DNA of 5,447 nucleotides, from NCBI GenBank assembly GCA_025353045.1, contig JANXRK010000020.1:1-5447 (forward strand), given 5' to 3'. This DNA comes from Candidatus Tayloriibacteriota bacterium. Its GTDB lineage: Bacteria; Patescibacteriota; Minisyncoccia; Phycocordibacterales; PALSA-1337. Shown here one piece after another: positions 1 to 3,777 of the stretch. The position numbers were made by a program, and so were the translations under genes. Each line of letters opens with the position of its first letter. The first letter of the stretch is position 1. The notes beneath the pieces were generated by a model. It saw nothing but the letters and a program-made list of their open reading frames with translations, searched no databases and was not told where the DNA came from.

Positions 1-123
1 ATAAAAAGTATTGATGGAAAAAAGATTCCTAAAAATGAAATGACAAAAGAGATTGCGGAGGTTTATGAAGATGTGAGAATGGGAAAGGTAGAGTGGTTTA
101 AGGATTGGTTAAATCAAATCTAG
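1..123 (+). CDS. C-terminal end of a possible branched-chain amino acid aminotransferase (partial)
   Basis: An open frame enters from the left edge and gives 40 residues before a TAG stop at 121-123; the start lies outside the window. The tail carries IDGKKIP near the front and ends in GKVEWFKDWLNQI. Class IV aminotransferases of the IlvE type end in a similar way: a GDGK-like loop, a helix leading to a V.G motif, then a WL close to the C-terminus. If that is right, the enzyme transfers amino groups between glutamate and branched-chain keto acids in the cytoplasm using pyridoxal phosphate. The catalytic lysine and cofactor-binding residues are not in the window, so the assignment rests on a short tail only. 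The stop codon coincides with the left edge of a repeat element. That the frame is coding is fairly safe; the family is a guess. Confidence 0.45.
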   Translation: MKSIDGKKIPKNEMTKEIAEVYEDVRMGKVEWFKDWLNQI

Positions 124-206
124 TTGTGCCCTTGCTCGGTCTCGGAAGAGACCGTATAAGGGTATTTCGATGCTTTTAGAATATCAATTTGAGGCACCTC
201 GGTCGG
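120..206. repeat. Composite intergenic repeat, copy A
   Basis: This stretch aligns with 1033-1131 across its whole length. Both have a CTAG..GTGC.CCC left part, a hairpin built on GGTCTC/GAGACC closed by CCCT/AGGG, then a TTTGAYGCTTTT-like stretch, and a CCTCGGTC right end. The hairpin-to-right-end distance is nearly the same in the two copies (35 and 34 bases). The right end TTGAGGCACCTCGGTC also resembles the left module of copy B. The left edge overlaps the stop codon of the upstream gene. No ORF is apparent, so it looks like a small non-coding dispersed repeat. Function and mobility are unknown. Confidence 0.65.
129..162 (+). terminator. Hairpin of repeat copy A, possible transcription terminator
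   Basis: The outer stem pairs CCCTT (129-133) with AAGGG (158-162). The inner stem pairs CGGTCTC (137-143) with GAGACCG (148-154) around a GGAA tetraloop of the stable GNRA class. A 3x3 internal loop separates them. It begins five bases after the stop of the plus-strand gene, and a loosely T-rich stretch (GTATTTCGATGCTTTT) follows. That fits a weak intrinsic terminator but lacks an unbroken U tract, and the same hairpin in copy B has no plus-strand gene before it. The structure is clear; the terminator role is inference. Confidence 0.4.
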
Positions 207-220
207 GAATATCAAATCAA

Positions 221-973
221 CTATTTAGAATCCGTAAAGATTTTTTTAATGAAAGGAAATACAAACTGTTTCCTAACGAGTACCCCAATCTGATGTTCGC
301 CATCTACTATTTTAGATTCGTACTGTTTACCTTCTTTTTCTAATGCTTGAATGAATAAATAAGCCTGATCAACATTAAAAGTGACATCGTCTTTGCCGTG
401 AAGAATAAGGACGGGCTTCGCAATGTTGGATACAAAATTAACAACAGATCTTTCCTTCAGGGCTTCTTCTGAAGCTCCATTTGTTTCTTCAATAACATTT
501 TTCTTAATTTCGGGGTTTTTGTCTGGGCGTTCAAAATCTTTTTTGAAATCATAGCAGCCTGATTGACATATGAAACCAGCCGCAAGATTCGGGTATTTTG
601 AAGACAGAAGAGAGGTAACGATAGCACCACGAGAAACTCCCCACACTATTCTTTTCTTTGAAGGAATATTATATTTAGCAGAAACTTCCTCGATTGCTTT
701 TGCAATACTATCGTATGTTTTTGGGCCACAGTAATCTCTGGATACAGAAGAATATCCGAAACCTGGTTGAGAAATAAAAACGGGGGTCCATCCTTCTTCT
801 GTGATGCCGTTGCCAAAAAACAAACTCTCCCAAGCTCCAAAATAATTGAAGCCGTGGATAAAAAAGACTAGATCGGACACTTTTTCTCCCACTTTTTCCA
901 TAACAAGAGACTCTAATTTTTCTGCACCGATCTCTGTAAAATGTTGGGTCAGGGTGTAGGTTTTATCTTGCAT
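221..973 (-). CDS. Alpha/beta-hydrolase family protein (serine hydrolase/peptidase-like)
   Basis: The 250-residue protein has the landmarks of an alpha/beta hydrolase with a Ser-Asp-His triad. FIHGFNYFG at about 38-46 is the HG oxyanion strand, GVSRGA at 112-117 is the GxSxG nucleophile elbow (Ser114), LILHGKDDVTF at about 189-199 holds the acid (Asp195 or Asp196), and GEHQIG holds His227. The order and spacing fit the prolyl-oligopeptidase/dienelactone-hydrolase branch, but the substrate cannot be read from the sequence. There is no signal peptide, so it is probably cytoplasmic. A longer reading from a TTG at 1009 would add 12 residues. I prefer the ATG at 973 because a perfect TATAAT box lies six bases before it, inside the extension, so the extension would probably not be transcribed. 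No Shine-Dalgarno is present. The stop is TAG. The gene reads away from repeat copy B, which overlaps its -35 region. Confidence 0.85.
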   Translation of the reverse strand: MQDKTYTLTQHFTEIGAEKLESLVMEKVGEKVSDLVFFIHGFNYFGAWESLFFGNGITEEGWTPVFISQPGFGYSSVSRDYCGPKTYDSIAKAIEEVSAKYNIPSKKRIVWGVSRGAIVTSLLSSKYPNLAAGFICQSGCYDFKKDFERPDKNPEIKKNVIEETNGASEEALKERSVVNFVSNIAKPVLILHGKDDVTFNVDQAYLFIQALEKEGKQYESKIVDGEHQIGVLVRKQFVFPFIKKIFTDSK

Positions 974-979
974 ACGTTC

Positions 980-1009
980 ATTATAACTTACATGTTGACC
1001 TTGAGGCAA
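980..1009 (-). promoter_or_regulatory. Sigma70-type promoter giving a likely leaderless mRNA for the hydrolase
   Basis: On the minus strand a TTGCCT -35 (1009-1004) is followed after 18 bases by a consensus TATAAT -10 (985-980). The ATG at 973 starts seven bases after the last T of the -10 box, which is where transcription normally begins, so the first transcribed base would be at or next to the A of the start codon. The -35 lies inside the left module of repeat copy B. Confidence 0.65.
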
Positions 1010-1131
1010 TTAAAGCCTCTCGGTCTGTCTCACTAGCGTGTGCTCCCTCGAGGTCTCGGATATTGTGAGATGAGACCCCGTAAGGGTTCTTTGACGCTTT
1101 TCAATATATCACAATTAGACCTCTCGGTCTG
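1001..1131. repeat. Composite intergenic repeat, copy B, flanked by 12-bp direct repeats
   Basis: Identical 12-mers CCTCTCGGTCTG stand at 1016-1027 and 1120-1131 and enclose a hairpin and the TTTGACGCTTTT stretch. The inner part (1033-1131) aligns with copy A at 120-206. The left module (1001-1035) contains a small inverted repeat, GAGGC (1003-1007) with GCCTC (1015-1019), and is matched in part by the right end of copy A and by 2164-2183. The element lies between the hydrolase and the RecA-like ORF, overlapping the hydrolase -35 on one side and the last codons of that ORF on the other. No protein is evident inside it. Confidence 0.65.
1045..1086. repeat. Conserved hairpin of repeat copy B
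   Basis: CCCT (1045-1048) pairs with AGGG (1083-1086), CG (1049-1050) with CG (1079-1080), and GGTCTC (1052-1057) with GAGACC (1072-1077) around a 14-base loop. The GGTCTC/GAGACC and CCCT/AGGG arms are the same as in copy A, while the loop (14 versus 4 bases) and the junction differ. The stem is therefore kept while the rest changes, as expected if the fold matters. No clear U tract follows on either strand. Confidence 0.55.
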
Positions 1132-1225
1132 GCTTGTCCGCGCTTCTTTCACCGATCATTCTGAATGAACCCTTGCCAAAGGTTTTTTCAATAAGTCGCG
1201 CCACAGATAGAAGTTTACCGTTCAT
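1115..1225 (-). pseudogene. Short ORF resembling the N-terminus of RecA (probable gene remnant)
   Basis: A 36-codon ORF starts with ATG at 1225, six bases beyond the TAA of the metallopeptidase-like gene and in the same frame, and ends with TAA at 1117-1115. Residues 12-26 read IEKTFGKGSFRMIGE, followed by RSADKPDREV. Bacterial RecA has IEKQFGKGSIMRLGED near its N-terminus, so eight of nine residues from IEK to GKGS agree and the GE that follows is kept. Nothing of the RecA ATPase core (Walker A, Walker B) follows. The last codons lie within the right end of repeat copy B, as if the repeat cut the sequence off. A promoterless fragment or decayed copy is the simplest reading. A genuine small protein or chance similarity cannot be excluded. 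Confidence 0.35.
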
Positions 1226-1231
1226 CGTCGC

Positions 1232-2113
1232 TTAAGCAAACAATTTAAACACATCCTCTCTGGATTCAAAATCATTTTTATTTTTCTCATACAATTCGTC
1301 GACCAAAGAATTAAACTGCTGGCGTTCTTCGTGGTATTGATAGCTCACCCATTTATATCCTATCAACTCATTACCTTTAAGGCCGGCAACTGTTTGCTTC
1401 ACTCTTTCTATGGGGACATTGTCTCGTTGTGCAACTTGATCAATATATTCATCTCGAACTTTTAGTTCTGTTGCTAATTCTGTCCATTCTGCCATACATG
1501 CTTTTTCAAATCGAATTTCCAATTCAGTAATCACTGATTCGTTGAGTTTGTGAAAAAGTAGTCTTTTGCCATCTCTTGTACCTATAGAAAATCCTGATCG
1601 CCGAATATTCATATTTGCGGAATCATTTTCGTTTCTTAAGGTAAGATCAGCAGCGTCTTGCGCACTCTTCTGATATGAGTAGAAGCCTTGGAGATGAAGC
1701 ATTTCGTGTACAAGCGTCTGAAGGAAAGAAAGCTTGCTTGCATCATAGTCTTTCATGATTACGACACTCTGCTTGAGGGCTGAATAGAATCCATTTTCAG
1801 TGCCAAACTGCTTCTGAATTTTTTTCAATTCTTCTTCTGTAAACTTTGCCTTATCAAGAATATGGACGTTGTTTGGAGAAATTTCAACAGCATCAACTCC
1901 ATATTCAATAAGAAAGTCACACATCTCCTTGTTGAGGCGTCCGATCAACTCTTCCTGTTCGCTGGTTTTTTCTTTCTCTTTTGAATCAGAAGAATTCGTT
2001 TCAAATTTATTCTTGAAATACTGCAGAAATTTCTTTTCTTTATCAGATTCAAAACCTACGACTCTGTTTACTCCTGACTCTTTTTGGTTTGGGGGAAATT
2101 GTTCCATTGGCAT
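1232..2113 (-). CDS. Uncharacterised HExxH zinc-metallopeptidase-like protein
   Basis: I do not recognise a named family. The 293-residue protein has a charged, low-complexity N-terminal part (about 20-60, rich in Lys, Glu and Ser), a mixed middle region, then a helix SFLQTLVHEMLHLQGF whose HEMLH at 136-140 is the HExxH zinc signature with the catalytic Glu137. About 50 residues later LNESVITELEIRF (190-202) has the form of the third-ligand helix of gluzincin-type peptidases (candidate Glu192; Glu197 and Glu199 are alternatives). The C-terminal third is helical and highly charged. No signal peptide or membrane segment is visible, so it probably acts in the cytoplasm, on an unknown substrate. 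Met3 (ATG at 2107) is an alternative start: a TAAGAT -10-like box at 2121-2116 lies eight bases before it but only two before the first ATG. There is no Shine-Dalgarno. The stop is TAA. Confidence 0.72.
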   Translation of the reverse strand: MPMEQFPPNQKESGVNRVVGFESDKEKKFLQYFKNKFETNSSDSKEKEKTSEQEELIGRLNKEMCDFLIEYGVDAVEISPNNVHILDKAKFTEEELKKIQKQFGTENGFYSALKQSVVIMKDYDASKLSFLQTLVHEMLHLQGFYSYQKSAQDAADLTLRNENDSANMNIRRSGFSIGTRDGKRLLFHKLNESVITELEIRFEKACMAEWTELATELKVRDEYIDQVAQRDNVPIERVKQTVAGLKGNELIGYKWVSYQYHEERQQFNSLVDELYEKNKNDFESREDVFKLFA

Positions 2114-2163
2114 TAATCTTAGCCTACATTTGTTCTTTACTGAAGCAAATCAACAATTTTACC

Positions 2164-2183
2164 CCTCTCGATCTGTCTCACTA
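2164..2183. repeat. Repeat fragment next to the 3' end of tRNA-Lys
   Basis: CCTCTCGATCTGTCTCACTA matches 1016-1035 at 19 of 20 bases. A weaker match (8 of 12) continues to 2195, into the tRNA acceptor stem. It is a partial copy, without the large hairpin, of the module that opens repeat copy B. It starts six bases beyond the tRNA 3' end, and no other feature is visible between the tRNA and the metallopeptidase-like gene. Confidence 0.55.
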
Positions 2184-2188
2184 AAGGG

Positions 2189-2261
2189 TGCGCCCAGTTG
2201 GAATCGAACCAACGACCCACTCCTTAAAAGGGAGTTGCTCTACCAACTGAGCTATGGGCGC
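2189..2261 (-). tRNA. tRNA-Lys (anticodon UUU)
   Basis: The 73-base gene folds into a full cloverleaf. The acceptor stem is GCGCCCA/TGGGCGC, the D arm is GCTC-AGTTGGTA-GAGC, the anticodon arm is ACTCC-CTTTTAA-GGAGT with anticodon TTT, the variable loop is five bases, and the T arm is GTTGG-TTCGATT-CCAAC. The discriminator is A (complement of 2189). It decodes both AAA and AAG lysine codons. The 3' CCA is not encoded: the genome continues with CCC, so CCA must be added after transcription. It stands alone between the DoxX-like gene and the metallopeptidase-like gene, all on the same strand. Confidence 0.98.
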
Positions 2262-2275
2262 AAATATTTAGCTTA

Positions 2276-2281
2276 TCTATA
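2276..2281 (-). promoter_or_regulatory. Candidate -10 box for tRNA-Lys
   Basis: TATAGA on the minus strand lies 14 bases before the mature 5' end of the tRNA, which would give a short leader for RNase P to remove. The -35 region at 17-base spacing (GTTTTC) matches poorly. Read-through from the DoxX-like gene 58 bases upstream is an alternative. Confidence 0.3.
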
Positions 2282-2319
2282 CCTAAAAAACGTATGCCGA
2301 AAACTATATCACATTTTGT

Positions 2320-2679
2320 CTAAAGTGGAAGGTCGAAGGCGATAAATCCAGCTCCTGTGAAAATAAGGCAGATAGAAATAACAAAAAGAATCAAATAATA
2401 ATTGATACCATCCGTGAGAAAGGTCTTGCTTTGAATCTTCTTAAAAAGTCGAAAGCCAAGCATAATTGCACACACGAGCGCAGATAATTGCGTGAGAAAA
2501 CCGACAACAAGTGAAATGCCTACAACAGCATCCAAAATCCCGAGAGCTCGTCTTTTACCAGTCTCGCGTTTTTTAAATATGTTATAGGCCCAAAGAAGAA
2601 AGACAGCTCCAAGAGTCACTCGTAAGAGGAGAGGTGCAAATGACTGGAAGCTCAGTAATGATGGAAAAAGTGAAAACAT
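2320..2679 (-). CDS. DoxX-like small integral membrane protein
   Basis: The 119-residue protein is mostly hydrophobic, with four likely membrane segments at about 14-34, 44-62, 64-79 and 92-113, separated by short basic loops (KKRETGKRR at 36-44, RLFKKIQSK at 77-85). The front, FAPLLLRVTLGAVFLLWAY, and the C-terminal TGAGFIAFDLPL match the layout of the DoxX family, in which a final GxG...LDLPL-type motif is typical. The family is loosely linked to membrane redox functions; the role here is unknown. It is somewhat shorter than typical DoxX proteins but seems complete, with start ATG at 2679 and stop TAG. It diverges from the RNA methyltransferase gene across 35 bp. No Shine-Dalgarno is present, and no strong -10 box sits close to the ATG; a TATAGT at 2704-2699 is the best candidate. 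Confidence 0.85.
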   Translation of the reverse strand: MFSLFPSLLSFQSFAPLLLRVTLGAVFLLWAYNIFKKRETGKRRALGILDAVVGISLVVGFLTQLSALVCAIMLGFRLFKKIQSKTFLTDGINYYLILFVISICLIFTGAGFIAFDLPL

Positions 2680-2680
2680 A

Positions 2681-2714
2681 TTGATATTTGATTAAATTAC
2701 TATAAAGTATTGAT
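2681..2714 (+). promoter_or_regulatory. Candidate promoter for the RNA methyltransferase (in the DoxX/methyltransferase divergent gap)
   Basis: A TATAAA -10-like box at 2701-2706 lies eight bases before the ATG at 2715, again consistent with a leaderless or nearly leaderless transcript. A TTGATA at 2681-2686 resembles a -35 but its 14-base spacing is short, so the promoter is less certain than those of the hydrolase and the toxin-antitoxin operon. The whole gap between the divergent genes is 2680-2714. Confidence 0.4.
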
Positions 2715-3185
2715 ATGGTATCACAGATTCATATTCTCCTCCATGATATACGAAGCACCCACAATGTTGGGGCTATTTTCCGTACGGCGGATGCTGCAGG
2801 TGTAAAGAAGATCTACATTTCTGGTTATACACCTGCGCCGATTGACCGTTTTGGTCGTACACGGACGGATATTTCAAAAACCTCTCTTGGAGCAGAAAAG
2901 ACTGTGGCTTGGGAAAGCATTTCCGATCCAAGGGAACTGATTAAAAAACTAAAGAAAGATAAGTTTCAAATCGTGGGTGTTGAACAAGATGCAATATCTA
3001 TTGATTATAGAGATTTTGAAGTTAAAAGAGATATTTTGGTTGTGTTAGGTGAAGAGGTGAACGGTATAGATAAAAGTCTTTTGAAAATGTGTGACGTCAT
3101 TCTCGAATTACCTATGCTAGGTCAAAAGGAAAGTCTCAATGTTTCAGTAGCGGCTGGAATAGTATTATATTCTCTCATAAAGTAG
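2715..3185 (+). CDS. SpoU/TrmH-family RNA 2'-O-methyltransferase
   Basis: The 156-residue protein carries the three conserved motifs of the SPOUT superfamily in order. Motif 1 is the THNVGAIFRTADAAGV region at 15-30 (Asn17, Arg23). Motif 2 is ILVVLGEEVNGID at 107-119. Motif 3 is LPMLGQKESLNVSVAAGIVLYSL at 132-154, whose knot binds S-adenosylmethionine (Asn142). Such enzymes methylate the 2'-hydroxyl of a ribose in tRNA or rRNA. Its length is that of a bare catalytic domain, as in TrmL-type enzymes, without the N-terminal RNA-binding domain of larger TrmH/RlmB proteins. The exact target nucleotide cannot be read from the sequence. The start ATG at 2715 has no Shine-Dalgarno. The stop is TAG, and the toxin-antitoxin promoter begins only five bases later. 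Confidence 0.93.
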   Translation: MVSQIHILLHDIRSTHNVGAIFRTADAAGVKKIYISGYTPAPIDRFGRTRTDISKTSLGAEKTVAWESISDPRELIKKLKKDKFQIVGVEQDAISIDYRDFEVKRDILVVLGEEVNGIDKSLLKMCDVILELPMLGQKESLNVSVAAGIVLYSLIK

Positions 3186-3189
3186 TGTA

Positions 3190-3217
3190 TTGACATTGTG
3201 TATACATTGTATATACT
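3190..3217 (+). promoter_or_regulatory. Strong sigma70 promoter of the toxin-antitoxin operon
   Basis: A perfect TTGACA -35 (3190-3195) is followed after 16 bases by TATACT (3212-3217), five of six matching the -10 consensus. The antitoxin ATG at 3224 begins seven bases after the -10, where transcription should start, so the operon mRNA is probably leaderless. No ribosome-binding site is present. Confidence 0.8.
3199..3216. promoter_or_regulatory. Candidate autoregulatory operator: two phased 8-bp palindromes
   Basis: TGTATACA (3199-3206) lies between the -35 and -10, and GTATATAC (3209-3216) overlaps the -10. Each is a perfect palindrome, and their centres are 10 bp apart, one helical turn, so two dimers could bind side by side on one face. 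The surrounding bases also form a near-direct repeat (TTGTGTATAC, TTGTATATAC). This is the usual arrangement for ribbon-helix-helix antitoxins that repress their own promoter. Binding is inferred. Confidence 0.6.
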
Positions 3218-3223
3218 TACTCT

Positions 3224-3502
3224 ATGGCTACACAAACATTAAATGTAAGAATAGACAAAACAACAAAGGCGCAAGCTCAAAAAGTTCTTGGAAAGATTGG
3301 TCTGGATCTTTCTTCTGCTGTAAAGATATTTTTAACTAAAGTAGTGACTACGGAGTCGATTCCGTTTGATATCAATACAAAAAAGGGAAGAATGAATGAT
3401 CCTAAATATGTTGCGGAACTAAAGAAGGAACTTGATTGGGCAAAAAAGTATGGTAAAAGATATTCTTCCACTAAAGAAATGTTTGACGATATCCTTCGTT
3501 AA
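3224..3502 (+). CDS. dinJ: DinJ/RelB-family antitoxin (ribbon-helix-helix)
   Basis: The 92-residue protein has the RelB/DinJ fold plan. A beta strand QTLNVRID (4-11) should form the DNA-binding ribbon of a dimer, followed by helix A (about 12-25) and helix B, LDLSSAVKIFLTKVV (27-41). The IPFDI after it is the family's usual transition to the C-terminal half. That half (about 55-92, charged, with WAKKYGKRYSSTKEMFDDIL) should wrap and neutralise the toxin. It should also repress its own promoter, alone and with the toxin. Length is normal for the family. The gene overlaps the toxin by one base (TAATG), which couples their translation, and it starts directly at the predicted transcription start. 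The family call is firm; DinJ rather than another RelB branch is inferred from the YafQ-type partner. Confidence 0.92.
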   Translation: MATQTLNVRIDKTTKAQAQKVLGKIGLDLSSAVKIFLTKVVTTESIPFDINTKKGRMNDPKYVAELKKELDWAKKYGKRYSSTKEMFDDILR

Positions 3503-3777
3503 TGCGATATAGGGTTATTTTCTCTAAAAAATTTGTAAAAGCGTTGAAGAGACTACAAGGATCTGGATCATTTGATAATAGTGATTTACGAAAAATTGTA
3601 GAGATTCTTTCTTCAGGTTCTGAGTTGCCAAAGAATTTTAAAGACCATGCACTAAAAGGCACATGGGAAGGTTTTAGAGAGTGTCATATAGAATTCGATT
3701 TTTTGCTTATATACAGGATTAAAGACGAGGAATTGGGTCTTGCAGATATTGGCTCTCACTCTGAACTATTTGAATAG
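3502..3777 (+). CDS. yafQ: YafQ-family mRNA interferase toxin
   Basis: The 91-residue protein belongs to the RelE/YafQ toxin superfamily. An N-terminal strand and helix (RYRVIFSKKFVKALKRL) precede the conserved block KDHALKGTWEGFRECHIEFDFLLIY (47-71) and the terminal GSHSELF (84-90). His49, His62, Asp66 and His86 line up with the histidines and aspartate reported as active-site residues of E. coli YafQ (His50, His63, Asp67, His87), so the toxin should be active. YafQ cuts mRNA on the translating ribosome; AAA lysine codons are its known preference in E. coli. Translation probably depends on re-initiation at the TAATG overlap with the antitoxin, as there is no Shine-Dalgarno. The stop TAG lies within the last codons of mutM on the other strand: the two coding regions overlap by 12 bp. 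Confidence 0.94.
   Translation: MRYRVIFSKKFVKALKRLQGSGSFDNSDLRKIVEILSSGSELPKNFKDHALKGTWEGFRECHIEFDFLLIYRIKDEELGLADIGSHSELFE

Noticed and set aside
646..840. Minus-strand 64-codon ORF inside the hydrolase
   Set aside because: It is an alternative frame of the hydrolase, with no recognisable domain and no start signal.
974..1009. TTG start giving a 262-residue hydrolase
   Set aside because: The extension contains the -10 box, has no family-like sequence, and an ATG stands at the predicted transcription start.
129..1131. CRISPR array or leader from the repeated CTCGGTCT motifs
   Set aside because: Units are degenerate and irregularly spaced, with no uniform spacers or cas genes; they fit a hairpin-bearing dispersed repeat.
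2161..2189. Intrinsic terminator after tRNA-Lys from ACCC (2161-2164) and GGGT (2186-2189)
   Set aside because: The stem is only four pairs around a 21-base loop, uses the tRNA discriminator base, and is followed by AAAATT rather than a U tract on the minus strand.
2189..2261. tRNA-Lys as an integration attachment site
   Set aside because: No integrase gene or displaced tRNA 3' copy of useful length is visible; the similarity at 1036-1047 to the tRNA end is only 8 of 12.
1869..2345. Plus-strand ORF of 158 codons across the metallopeptidase-like gene and the tRNA
   Set aside because: Its segment NRTNDPLLKRELLYQLSYG is the well-known false translation of the antisense of a tRNA gene, and the rest lies opposite a better-supported gene.
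3277..3662. Two minus-strand ORFs (64 and 63 codons) opposite the toxin-antitoxin genes
   Set aside because: Both are shadows of well-supported genes on the other strand, with no family resemblance.
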